In this document: piece after piece, positions 1 to 7,881 of the stretch
How the letters are laid out: each line of letters starts with the position of its first letter
Position numbering within the stretch: position 1 is the stretch's first letter
Source: Deltaproteobacteria bacterium
GTDB lineage: Bacteria; Desulfobacterota_B; Binatia; UBA9968
DNA length: 27,971 bases
Reading direction: 5' to 3'
NCBI GenBank assembly: GCA_005879255.1
Contig: VBKY01000055.1
Location: forward strand, 1-27,971
The notes under the pieces: generated by a model
What the model saw: the letters and a program-made list of their open reading frames with translations, nothing else
What the model was told of the DNA's origin: nothing
Databases searched by the model: none
Translations under genes and position numbers: made by a program

Positions 1-486
1 AAATATCTGCGCCGCTTGTTTGGCGAGATGGACGTCACGCTAACCGCTGACTTGCGTCAAGCCGTCGACTGGTTATCCGTCGGCAAATTTACCTTGGGCA
101 TGCCGATTCAAGGCGGAACTATTTACAAGGCGAAGAACCAGGGATTGCCGGTGGATCAGTTTGAACCCTACCACTTTAAGGAAGGGGTTAATTTGTCGTC
201 GGCATTCGGCTCGCTGGCGCTGATGAATCGCGCGCCTCATCCCAACGCGGCCAAGGTCTTCATCAACTGGTTGCTATCACGCGAAGGCCAGACACTGTTT
301 CAAAAGGTGATATCGTTGCAAGGCGATCCGCGAAATTCGCGCAGAGTGGACGTTCCCAAGGACCATATTCCAGCCGACGAGCAGCGGCGCGACAAGATGA
401 GCTACTTCGACACCGACGATGCGGATACCAAAGATCTCAGTCCGGCGATGAAGCTGCTGGATGAGATATTGGGTGCGAAGAAGTAG
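1..486 (+). CDS. Extracellular solute-binding protein, C-terminal part (cut by window edge)
   Basis: The frame is open from base 1, so the start lies outside the window; 161 codons precede the stop. The protein resembles the C-terminal half of periplasmic iron(III)/small-organic-acid-type ABC solute-binding proteins. It shares with the two downstream paralogues the landmarks GLPVD, HPNAAKVFINW, LLSREGQ, NSRR and a PKD stretch near the end. Where the two downstream copies carry a CxxC motif (ALCxGCR), this one has TLGMPIQG, so its ligand pocket probably differs. It is the first of three tandem copies; 124 bases separate it from the next. No transporter permease or ATPase is visible, so the partner membrane complex is unknown. 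Family membership is solid; the ligand is not known. Confidence 0.85.
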   Translation, partial: KYLRRLFGEMDVTLTADLRQAVDWLSVGKFTLGMPIQGGTIYKAKNQGLPVDQFEPYHFKEGVNLSSAFGSLALMNRAPHPNAAKVFINWLLSREGQTLFQKVISLQGDPRNSRRVDVPKDHIPADEQRRDKMSYFDTDDADTKDLSPAMKLLDEILGAKK

Positions 487-496
487 CGAATGTCGG

Positions 497-525
497 GTAG
501 GGGCGGGTTTCAAACCCGCCCCTAC
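497..525. repeat. Perfect 29-nt palindrome, REP-like
   Basis: Two 14-base arms (497-510 and 512-525) are exactly complementary around the single base C511, starting GTAGGGGCGGG and ending CCCGCCCCTAC. It lies 10 bases after the stop of the first binding-protein gene. GC-rich dispersed palindromes of this kind occur between genes in many environmental bacterial genomes. In RNA it would form a very stable hairpin, but no T-run follows, so an intrinsic terminator is less likely than a dispersed repeat or mRNA 3'-end stabiliser. Confidence 0.75.
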
Positions 526-610
526 AAACGTAAGGGACGCTTGAACAAAGCCGGTTTGGTGATGAATAATCCTCCGGACTGGAAGATAGCGTCTTAAAAA
601 GAAAACATTC

Positions 611-1756
611 ATGTATCGAAGCGGACGGAATCGAGCATTGGCTGTTTCGGTGTCGTTGCTTGGATTTCTGATTCCCTCTGGAACCGCTCACACCGCCGAC
701 GCAAAGCCTTCCTGGCAAATGACATGGGAGAATACGGTTGCGGCCGCGAAGAAAGAAGGGCGGCTGAATTTTTACGTCGGTCGCTACGGCAGCGAGCCGC
801 TGCTGAACGAATTCCGAAAAGAGTTTCCCGAGATCAAAATATTCAGCACCAACGGCACCGGCAATTCGTTGGGTACGCGCATTGTCGCCGAAGCGCGCGC
901 GGGTAACGTGCTGGCCGATCTCTACAGCGGCGGGGCGGTGACGAATTTCGAGATCCTTTACAAAGGAAAGGCTCTCGGTTCGCTCAAGTCGGCGTTGATA
1001 CTCCCCGAAATTCTTGATGAGTCCAAGTGGTACGACGGCAAGCACTGCTACAACGACCCCGAACAGCAACATGTTTTTATCTACCTCGCCAATCCGACTT
1101 CAACGAGTATTTACTTCAATACCAATCTGGTTAATCCGAAAGACTTCAAGTCCTACTGGGATCTCGTCAACCCCAAGTGGAAAAGCAAATATGTTTCTCA
1201 AGAGCCGACCAGCACGGGCATCGGACCGTCCCTGCAATTTTTCTTTTACCATCCAGAGCTTGGGCCGGAATTCTTGAGAAAACTCTTTATCGATATGCAA
1301 CCCGTTTATAGCCGCGATCGGCGCCAAATGACCGATTGGCTGGCGCAAGGAAAATTCGCGCTTTGCATGGGCTGCCGCGATTCTGATAGAGCCCGTAAGC
1401 AAGGTCTGCCGGTGGACGATATGGACATGGTCGATTGGAAGGAAGGTATGCCCGTCTCTCCCGGCGGCGGTTCGATCAGCCTTATCAAAGGCGGACCGCA
1501 CCCCAACGCTGCCAAGGTTTTCATCAACTGGTTTCTCTCGCGCAGAGGACAGATCGCGCTGCAGAAGTACGATGATCTCTATGGCCAAGAGCCCCCCAAC
1601 TCGAGGCGCATCGATATCCCGAAGGATATGCTGCCGACGAGCAGCCGGCTCGTTGAGGGCCGACGATATTTCGATTTTACCGATCCCAAGTACGCCGACA
1701 TGACGCCGATCTATCAGCTCGCCAAGGAATTCATGAAAGGACGTGAGGGCAAATGA
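611..1756 (+). CDS. Extracellular solute-binding protein (tandem paralogue 2)
   Basis: A 381-residue secreted protein. It begins with a signal peptide (basic MYRSGRNR, hydrophobic ALAVSVSLLGFLIP, likely cleavage after HTA before DAKP) and continues as a two-lobed periplasmic binding protein of the iron(III)/organic-acid type. Visible landmarks are FYVGRYGSEPLLNEFRKEFP near the N-terminus, NGTGNSLGTRI, YVSQEPTSTG, ALCMGCR and the PHPNAAKVFINWFLSRRGQ block. It should capture a small ligand in the periplasm and hand it to a membrane transporter, which is absent here. No strong Shine-Dalgarno sequence precedes ATG 611. Its stop overlaps the start of the next gene by 4 bases (ATGA), so the two are translationally coupled. 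The CxxC within ALCMGCR is unusual and shared only with the next copy. Confidence 0.9.
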   Translation: MYRSGRNRALAVSVSLLGFLIPSGTAHTADAKPSWQMTWENTVAAAKKEGRLNFYVGRYGSEPLLNEFRKEFPEIKIFSTNGTGNSLGTRIVAEARAGNVLADLYSGGAVTNFEILYKGKALGSLKSALILPEILDESKWYDGKHCYNDPEQQHVFIYLANPTSTSIYFNTNLVNPKDFKSYWDLVNPKWKSKYVSQEPTSTGIGPSLQFFFYHPELGPEFLRKLFIDMQPVYSRDRRQMTDWLAQGKFALCMGCRDSDRARKQGLPVDDMDMVDWKEGMPVSPGGGSISLIKGGPHPNAAKVFINWFLSRRGQIALQKYDDLYGQEPPNSRRIDIPKDMLPTSSRLVEGRRYFDFTDPKYADMTPIYQLAKEFMKGREGK

Positions 1757-2892
1757 ACATGAAAAAACTTGGTTATGTCATTTTATTTTATTGCGGCCTG
1801 CTTCTGACGTTCGCTTGTTCATCTTTCTCCGCCGACACAAAGCCCTCCTCGCAAGTGACCTGGGAAAGGACGCTTGCCGCGGCGAAAAAAGAAGGAAAGC
1901 TAAATTTTTACGTCGGCCGCTACGGCACCGAACCGCTGCTCAACGAATTCCGCAAAGAGTTTCCCGAGATCAAACTGGTCACGGTCAATGGCACTGGAAA
2001 TTCTTTGGGCACGAGAATTATCACGGAGATTCGCGCCGGCAACGTCGTCGCCGATTTGTTCAGCGGCGGCGCGAACACGAATTACGAAGTGCTTTACGAA
2101 GGCAAGGCGCTAGATTCGATCAAGTCGACATTGATCCTGCCCGAAGTCCTGGACGAGAGTAAATGGTACGAAGGACGGCACCGCTACACCGACCCGGAGC
2201 AGAGACATATCTTTGTCTACATCGCCAATCCTTCGTCGTCGGGATTCTATTACAATACCAATCTCGTGAATCCGAAGGAGTTCAAATCCTACTGGGACTT
2301 GGTCGCGCCTAAGTGGAAAGGCAAATACGTTTCCCAGGAACCAACGAGCACCGGGCTCGGTGGCGGACTTCAGTTTATGTATTATCATCCCGAGCTTGGG
2401 CCGGAATTTATTAAACGGCTGTTCGGCGACATGCAGCCGACTTTGGGCCGGGACAGGCGGCAAATTACGGACTGGTTAGCGCAAGGAAGATACGCGCTTT
2501 GCGTCGGCTGCCGCGAGACTACGAAGGCAAAGAGCCAGGGACTGCCGGTCGACGAGTTCGATGACCTCCAGTGGAAAGAAGGAGCTCAGCTGACCACCGG
2601 CGGCGGCTCGATGAGCGTGATCAAGGGCGGGCCCAATCCAAATGCCGCGAGAGTTTTTATCAATTGGTTTCTTTCGCGCCGCGGACAGATCGCACTGCAA
2701 AAATATAACGACCTCTACGGCGAAGATCCGCCTAATTCGCGGCGCATCGATATCCCAAAAGATATGCTCCCGACGGTCAACCGCATGGTCCCGGGCAAAA
2801 AATACTTTGACGTCTCCGATCCCAAATACGCCGACATGACGCCGATGTTTAACCTAATCAAGGAGGTCATGAAGGGACGGGAGGGGAAGTAG
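1753..2892 (+). CDS. Extracellular solute-binding protein (tandem paralogue 3)
   Basis: A 379-residue secreted binding protein, very close along its whole length to the preceding gene, so the pair arose by a recent tandem duplication. The N-terminus MNMKKLGYVILFYCGLLLTF is a signal peptide; cleavage after SFSA before DTKP is likely, although a cysteine (TFAC) leaves a weak lipoprotein alternative. Landmarks repeat those of its sibling: NFYVGRYGTEPLLNEF, NGTGNSLGTRI, YVSQEPTSTG, ALCVGCR and PNPNAARVFINWFLSRRGQ. ATG 1753 overlaps the upstream stop (ATGA); a second in-frame ATG at 1759 also fits, with AGGACGTGAGGG just upstream serving either. A group II intron lies about 55 bases after the stop. 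The transported ligand is unknown. Confidence 0.9.
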   Translation: MNMKKLGYVILFYCGLLLTFACSSFSADTKPSSQVTWERTLAAAKKEGKLNFYVGRYGTEPLLNEFRKEFPEIKLVTVNGTGNSLGTRIITEIRAGNVVADLFSGGANTNYEVLYEGKALDSIKSTLILPEVLDESKWYEGRHRYTDPEQRHIFVYIANPSSSGFYYNTNLVNPKEFKSYWDLVAPKWKGKYVSQEPTSTGLGGGLQFMYYHPELGPEFIKRLFGDMQPTLGRDRRQITDWLAQGRYALCVGCRETTKAKSQGLPVDEFDDLQWKEGAQLTTGGGSMSVIKGGPNPNAARVFINWFLSRRGQIALQKYNDLYGEDPPNSRRIDIPKDMLPTVNRMVPGKKYFDVSDPKYADMTPMFNLIKEVMKGREGK

Positions 2893-3300
2893 GAAAGGTT
2901 TCGGGTTCAAAGTTCAACGTTCAGATGCGCCGGTAAAAGTCGGCAAGGTGTTGTGAATGAAAGTTTCATACAGTGAAGGAGTAGCGATCCACACTGTCTC
3001 CGAGTCATGTACCTTCGTCTGTAAGGATGAGGGTGAAGCGTTGACAGGAGTACGTGCAGGCCAGGTATTGAGCCGCGAAATTGAACCACCATCGCGCAAG
3101 CGATGGCCACTTCTGGGTGCCGACGCTCTTGAACGGAGCGGAAGGCAAGACTGGAAGCGTCGGTATCGCGAGATGCTTTTGGACCTGGCGCGGTCTAAGA
3201 CCCTGTGCATGCACGCAAGCACCTTGAGCGGAAGCCGGGAGATCCCGTGTCTGTCTGTGGGAAGCACAGACCGCATCGGAAAGTCCAAGGACGCACCCCG

Positions 3301-4782
3301 ATGATGCACGGCCACGGGAAGTCGGACAGACCCATAGTACCTACGAAGCCGCCGAACGAGGCCGAGCCTGAAGCTAAGGAGGCGGTGGAGGGAAGGGGGC
3401 TGGCCAAGGGGAAGACGCCCGAGCGTAACCTGTTCCGGACTCAGAGCCGGATGAGCATGTCCAGCGCGCTTGAGCGGATACGTCAGGCAGCAAGGAGGGA
3501 TAGAGGACAGCGGTTCACGGCTCTGCTGCATCATGTTTACGAAGTTGAGGGACTGAGGGGGGCCTACTTTGGATTGAAGCGAGAGGCAGCCCCAGGCATC
3601 GACGGCGCAACGTGGAGGCAGTACCAAGAGGGGCTTGAGAGAAATCTTTTGGCCCTTTCGGAGCGAATCAAACGAGGAGCGTACCGAGCGCAGCCTGTGC
3701 GTCGGGCCTATATTGCCAAGGCGGGCGAGCCACAGAAGCTTCGAGCGCTCGGAGTGCTCGTGCTGGAAGATAAAATTGTTCAGCGCGCCACGGCCGAAGT
3801 GCTTGGTGCTCTTTACGAACAGGACTTTGTGAGATTTTCCTACGGTTTTCGACCAGCAAGAAGTCCGCATCAGGCGCTGGATGCGCTCAGTGTTGGGATT
3901 ACGCAGAGAAAAGTGAACTGGGTGCTCGATGCCGACATCCGCGGTTTCTTTGACACTCTCGACCACGGATGGTTGGTGAAATTTATCGAGCACCGCGTGG
4001 CGGATCGGCGCGTCGTACGGCTGATCCAGAAGTGGCTCAAGGTGGGAGTGCTGGAGGAGGGCAAGCACATCGAGAGTGAGATGGGGACGGTACAAGGCGG
4101 AAGCATCAGTCCGCTTTTGGCCAACCTCTATCTGCACTATGTGTTTGATCTGTGGGTAAAGCAATGGCGAAAACTTAAGGCACAAGGAGATGTGATTGTG
4201 GTGAGGTTTGCCGATGACTTCGTTGTTGGATTTGAGCACAGAGAGGACGGGGAGAGATTTTTGAGCGAGCTTGTGGAGCGGCTTAGGCGCTTTGGGTTGG
4301 AACTTCATGCCCAAAAGACGCGCCTGATCGAGTTTGGCAGGCATGCAGAAGAGGACCGGCAAAGCCGAGGCGAAGGAAAACCCGAGACCTTTAACTTTCT
4401 GGGTTTCACTCACAGCTGCGCGAAGACCCGTAAGGGAAGATTCGTGGTGTTGAGGCAGACGATGCGCAAGCGATGGCAGAGCAAACTCAAGGAAGTCAAA
4501 GCCGAACTCAGGCGACGCATGCACACGCCTGTTCCCGCAATGGGGCAGTATGTGCGCTCGGTGATTCTCGGATATATGCGCTATTACGCGGTGCCGATGA
4601 ATGCGGTGTCGGTCAGTGACTTTCGCATGGCCGTGGGACGGCTCTGGTGGCGGGTGCTTAAGCGCCGTAGCCAGAAAGCCCGTGTCTCCCGGGCTCAGAT
4701 GGAGCGCCGAATGGCTCGCTGGGTCCCGCAAACTCACGTTTGTCATCCTTATCCTTGGCAGCGCTTTGGCGTTATTACCTAA
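3301..4782 (+). CDS. ltrA: Group II intron reverse transcriptase/maturase (LtrA-type)
   Basis: About 493 residues. It assists splicing of its host intron and copies it into DNA at a new site. The reverse transcriptase core shows PGIDGATW, KLRALGVLVLEDKIVQ, YGFRPARSPHQAL, VLDADIRGFFDTLDH, VQGGSISPLLANLYL and the catalytic FADD box at about residues 303-306, where most relatives have YADD. The maturase X domain follows, with GQYVRSVILGYMRYYAVP. The protein ends in HPYPWQRFGVIT with no HNH endonuclease, so mobility would rely on existing DNA ends or single-stranded target. Two adjacent ATGs (3301, 3304) could start it; the frame is open further upstream to 3205, but that part belongs to the intron RNA. 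The stop lies six bases before domain V. No frameshift is seen, so it may be functional. Confidence 0.9.
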   Translation: MMHGHGKSDRPIVPTKPPNEAEPEAKEAVEGRGLAKGKTPERNLFRTQSRMSMSSALERIRQAARRDRGQRFTALLHHVYEVEGLRGAYFGLKREAAPGIDGATWRQYQEGLERNLLALSERIKRGAYRAQPVRRAYIAKAGEPQKLRALGVLVLEDKIVQRATAEVLGALYEQDFVRFSYGFRPARSPHQALDALSVGITQRKVNWVLDADIRGFFDTLDHGWLVKFIEHRVADRRVVRLIQKWLKVGVLEEGKHIESEMGTVQGGSISPLLANLYLHYVFDLWVKQWRKLKAQGDVIVVRFADDFVVGFEHREDGERFLSELVERLRRFGLELHAQKTRLIEFGRHAEEDRQSRGEGKPETFNFLGFTHSCAKTRKGRFVVLRQTMRKRWQSKLKEVKAELRRRMHTPVPAMGQYVRSVILGYMRYYAVPMNAVSVSDFRMAVGRLWWRVLKRRSQKARVSRAQMERRMARWVPQTHVCHPYPWQRFGVIT

Positions 4783-4787
4783 GGCAA

Positions 4788-4860
4788 GAGCCGGATGCAG
4801 CAATGCTGCACGTCCGGATCCGTGGAGGGGGTTGTGGGCAACCATGATTCCTACTCCGAC
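4788..4860 (+). ncRNA. Group II intron domains V and VI
   Basis: Domain V starts with GAGCCGGATGCAG and closes through CTGCACGTCCGGATC, giving the two short helices separated by a bulge typical of the catalytic hairpin; AGC at 4789-4791 occupies the catalytic-triad position. Domain VI follows as a G-rich strand (GGAGGGGG) pairing with TTCCTACTCC, leaving A4853 unpaired as the likely branch point. The 3' end is placed at C4860. Based on visual pairing only. Confidence 0.8.
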
Positions 4861-4958
4861 AATCGTTCAATATGTTCAAGCGTTTCACTCGGATTCTCGG
4901 CGGGCTATAAAGAGCTTCAATTCGCCAACGCCGTGCAGCACTCAGTACCTTCCTTGGG

Positions 4959-5030
4959 TGTCATTCCGAACGGATGTGAGCAATCTTTCCGGAAGAACCG
5001 GGAAGGATTTCTCCCTTCGGCGAAATGACA
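4959..5030. repeat. 72-bp inverted-repeat element (MITE/REP-like)
   Basis: The element opens with TGTCATTCCG and closes with CGGCGAAATGACA, giving complementary ends. Inside, TTTCCGG and CCGGGAAGG-type segments also pair. It has no coding capacity. Elements of this TGTCATTCnG...AATGACA design are scattered between genes in many environmental genomes. It lies in the 320-base gene-free stretch between the intron end (4860) and the UbiD gene (5181), where I see no other feature apart from that gene's ribosome binding site. Confidence 0.65.
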
Positions 5031-5180
5031 GACTGCGGTCCAAAGCAAATGCAGAGCAGCTTACGTTTGCTCAAGCCGCTAAGGCGTCTAAGAACCCGAA
5101 CTGCTTGGTGTCACCTATGATTCTTTTCACTCCGGAATCTTTGGGCTAAGATCGCGTTTTCGATTGAGAAGGAGATCGTC

Positions 5181-6770
5181 ATGGGGAGTTATTACAAGGA
5201 CGTTCGCGAGCATTTAAAAGCTCTCGATGAACGGGACAAGCTTTATCGCATCAAGAAGCAAATCAACAAGGACACCCAACTCATGCCGCTGGTGCGCTGG
5301 CAGTTTCGCGGCCTGGAGGAGAAAAAGCGCAAGGCGTTTTTGTTTGACAACGTCATCGACGTCAGGGGTAAAAGGTACATGATGCCCGTTACTGTTGGTA
5401 CACTTGCAGCGTCCACCGAAATTTACAGCATCGGCCTCAAATGCCAGCCTGAGCAGATTCATGAGCGCTGGACAAACGCGCAGATGCATCCGCTCGCGCC
5501 GGCAAGAGTGAGTGCCGGTCCGGCGCAGGAAATGGTTTGGCAGGGCGAGGATTTGTTGAATGGCCATGGCCTCGACATGTTGCCGGTACCCATATCTACG
5601 CCGGGCTTCGACAATGCGCCGTATCTCACGTCGGCTAACTGGGTCACCAAGGATCCGGAGACTGGGACGTACAACATCGGTAACTACCGGAGTCAGATCA
5701 AAGCGCCGAATCGAAACGGCGGGCTTTTTTTGGGCCAACACATGGGCACGCACTGGCAGAAATGCAAAGCTAGAGGGGTCCCGCTTGAAGCTGCGATCGT
5801 CATTGGTGTAGTCCCGGCGATCGCTTACGCCGCTACGGCTAAGCTCCCGTATGACTTCGACGAGTATCGCTTAGCGGGCGGGCTCGCCGGTGAGCCTATC
5901 GAAGTGATTCAGTGCAAGACCGTCGATCTGCTGGTTCCCGCGACCGCGGAAATCGTCATCGAAGGAAAAATTTCGACGGAATGGATCGAGCCGGAAGGAC
6001 CGTTCGGAGAATATCCGGGCTACATGGGCCATCGCGGCGTCTCGCCGTACATGGACGTGACCTGTATCACGCATCGGCGCGAGGCGATCTACACGGCGCT
6101 GATGAGCCAGTTTCCGCCGAGCGAGAGCAGCAAGATCAAACACACCGGCACGGAGAAGGTCATTTACAAATTTCTCCGTTTCGATAGCGGCAACTCGGCG
6201 GTGGTCGACGTGGCGATTCACGACGAGGTAAGCGGCAGCGGCCAGGCCTATTGCGTGATCAAGATGAAAAATCCGACCGACGCCGATGCCTGGCGGGCGC
6301 TGAACGCCAGCGCGGGTTTTGTCGGCAGCTACGCGAAGATCTGCATCGCCGTGGATGATGACATCGATATCTGGGATCCCGCCATGATCAACTGGGCTAT
6401 TTGTTTCAATGTGCGCCCGGAAAAAGACGTCGCCGTCGCGCATGGAAAGTCTCCAGGACTCGATCCGTCGGCCTATCCGCCCGGCGTTCCGACCCACGTG
6501 AGCCGCGTATTGTCGACATCCGCGCTGTTGATCAACGCCACGCGCCCCTGGCCTTATCCACCGGTCTCGCTTCCGCAAAAAGAGTTCATGGAAAATGCCA
6601 GGGAGATCTGGGAAGAGATCGGCCTGCCGGAACTGACACCGAGAATGCCATGGTACGGCTACAGCCTGGGCGCATGGACACCAGAAGATGAAGAAGAGGC
6701 AGCGATGGCGGTGCGCGGTGAGTATTTCGTCACCGGCGAGAATGCGAAGAGACGACGCGTCAAAAGTTAA
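5181..6770 (+). CDS. UbiD-family prenylated-FMN decarboxylase
   Basis: A 529-residue cytoplasmic enzyme of the UbiD superfamily, which reversibly decarboxylates aromatic, heteroaromatic or unsaturated acids using prenylated FMN made by a UbiX partner. No ubiX is in this window. The family block EGPFGEYPGYMG is clear; its two glutamates (E272, E277) and R170 in NYRSQIK have the spacing of the catalytic Glu-Glu-Arg set known from fungal Fdc1. Other family landmarks are FLFDNV near residue 55, and GLFLGQHMGTHW. ATG 5181 is preceded by AAGGAG at 5169, an ideal ribosome binding site. It heads a plus-strand cluster with an NMT1-like binding protein and an amidohydrolase, suggesting uptake and breakdown of an acid. 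The N-terminus is typical; the exact substrate, and whether it is UbiD itself, cannot be told, so no gene symbol is given. Confidence 0.9.
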   Translation: MGSYYKDVREHLKALDERDKLYRIKKQINKDTQLMPLVRWQFRGLEEKKRKAFLFDNVIDVRGKRYMMPVTVGTLAASTEIYSIGLKCQPEQIHERWTNAQMHPLAPARVSAGPAQEMVWQGEDLLNGHGLDMLPVPISTPGFDNAPYLTSANWVTKDPETGTYNIGNYRSQIKAPNRNGGLFLGQHMGTHWQKCKARGVPLEAAIVIGVVPAIAYAATAKLPYDFDEYRLAGGLAGEPIEVIQCKTVDLLVPATAEIVIEGKISTEWIEPEGPFGEYPGYMGHRGVSPYMDVTCITHRREAIYTALMSQFPPSESSKIKHTGTEKVIYKFLRFDSGNSAVVDVAIHDEVSGSGQAYCVIKMKNPTDADAWRALNASAGFVGSYAKICIAVDDDIDIWDPAMINWAICFNVRPEKDVAVAHGKSPGLDPSAYPPGVPTHVSRVLSTSALLINATRPWPYPPVSLPQKEFMENAREIWEEIGLPELTPRMPWYGYSLGAWTPEDEEEAAMAVRGEYFVTGENAKRRRVKS

Positions 6771-6828
6771 GGGATTGAGACGGAAGGAGTGAAGGGTTAG
6801 GGGCGAGGCATAGGCGAAAGGGATTTTG

Positions 6829-7794
6829 ATGAAACGTTTAGTGCTCATAGGTTTATCGTTACTGATTTCGGCCGCAACGGCCGAGGCTATTGATAAGGTC
6901 CGGATGTCGATTTCCGCGGTCGATGTTTCTTTTCTGACAGGAGGGTTAGCGCTCAAGCGCGGCATGTTTCGCGATGAAGGCCTGGACGTCGAGCTGATCC
7001 GAATGAATGCCAATGTTTCAGTGACGGCGCTCAGCACCGGCGACATCGATTACACCATGGTTTTCGCGTCGGTGGTGCGTGGCGCTTTGCGCGGACTGCC
7101 GATGAAAGTGGTGGCGAGTTTCATGGATAGCTCGACTCACCTGTTAATCGCCCGGCCGGAATACAAAACGATTCGCGATTTGAAAGGTAAAACGCTTGCG
7201 GTAAGCAATTATGGTGCGACTTCCGATGTCGCGGCGCGCATGATGATGAAACAAGGCGGTGTCGATCCGGAGAAAGAACTAAAAATTATACAGCTCGGCG
7301 CCGAGCGGGGGCGCTATGCGGCTTTGAGGGAGGGGATTGTCGACGTGGCCGTGCTTTCGCCGCCCACCGATACCGACGCGCAGCGTCAAGGATACCGGAT
7401 CCTGTCCCGTTTCCACGAGCATTTTAAATTGCCGTTCACCGGAGTTGGCACCAACCTAAGAAAACTCAAGGAAAAGCCCGATGAAGTGAAACGCATGGTC
7501 AAAGCTATGCTACGCGCCAATCGCTTCGTGCGGTCCAATCGTGAAGGGACGATTCAGACCATGATGGAATGGATCAAGGTAGACCGTGAGAGCGCGGTGG
7601 CGACCTACGATTCCACGTGGAAGATTTTTAGCGAAGACGGTGGCTTGTCGGAAAGCGGCCTAAAGCTGGTGATCGATCAAGGTAGAGAAGCGATGAAGAT
7701 CGAGCGGCCGGTGGCGAACTCTGAGGTGGCCGACTTCAACATCATCCGGGAAGTGCAAAAGGAGCTGGGAATCAAGGAAATGAAATTGGAGTGA
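6829..7794 (+). CDS. ABC transporter substrate-binding protein, NMT1/SsuA-like
   Basis: A 321-residue periplasmic binding protein of the NMT1/THI5/SsuA class, whose members bind sulfonates, nitrate, pyrimidine precursors or aromatic acids. A signal peptide is evident (MKRLVLIGLSLLISAATAEA, cleaved before IDKV). Landmarks are GGLALKRGMFRDEGLDVELI, ALSTGDIDYTM, LIARPEYKTIRDLKGKTLAV and a C-terminal helical part. ATG 6829 follows AAAGGGA by a good distance; the TTG immediately before it is in frame but unlikely. It lies 58 bases after the UbiD gene and 87 bases before the amidohydrolase, all on one strand. No permease or ATPase is adjacent, so it may share a transporter encoded elsewhere. Confidence 0.9.
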   Translation: MKRLVLIGLSLLISAATAEAIDKVRMSISAVDVSFLTGGLALKRGMFRDEGLDVELIRMNANVSVTALSTGDIDYTMVFASVVRGALRGLPMKVVASFMDSSTHLLIARPEYKTIRDLKGKTLAVSNYGATSDVAARMMMKQGGVDPEKELKIIQLGAERGRYAALREGIVDVAVLSPPTDTDAQRQGYRILSRFHEHFKLPFTGVGTNLRKLKEKPDEVKRMVKAMLRANRFVRSNREGTIQTMMEWIKVDRESAVATYDSTWKIFSEDGGLSESGLKLVIDQGREAMKIERPVANSEVADFNIIREVQKELGIKEMKLE

Positions 7795-7881
7795 TCGAGT
7801 CATCGAGCGATGGGTTGAATCAATACTCCACTACTCCAACACTCCAGTATTCCAATTGTGGCGAGGCGGGCAGGAGGTAGA

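Larger units (their letters stand above)
2948..4860 (+). mobile_element. Group II intron with encoded reverse transcriptase/maturase
   Basis: A self-splicing retroelement inserted between genes. A reverse transcriptase/maturase gene fills its middle (domain IV position). After that gene come a recognisable domain V hairpin (about 4788-4821) and a domain VI stem with a bulged A at 4853, eight bases from a 3' end in AC at 4860, as expected for lariat branching. The 5' boundary is less certain: GTGTTGTG at 2948-2955 is the best match to the usual GTGYG start. About 350 bases of structured non-coding RNA (domains I-III) precede the coding part. It sits in the same orientation as the flanking genes but outside any coding sequence. 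A small hairpin (GCCG/CGGC) ends just before the proposed 5' junction. Confidence 0.85.

Noticed and set aside
437..1072. A 211-codon minus-strand frame
   Set aside because: Antisense to the second binding-protein gene; part of it is just the translated GC-rich palindrome.
2914..4845. A 643-codon open frame on the minus strand covering almost the whole group II intron
   Set aside because: It is antisense to the clear reverse transcriptase and domain V/VI, has no family resemblance and no ribosome binding site; it reflects codon bias of the opposite strand.
5871..7046. A 391-codon minus-strand frame
   Set aside because: It is antisense to the UbiD-family gene and the start of the NMT1-like gene, both well supported, and shows no recognisable domain.
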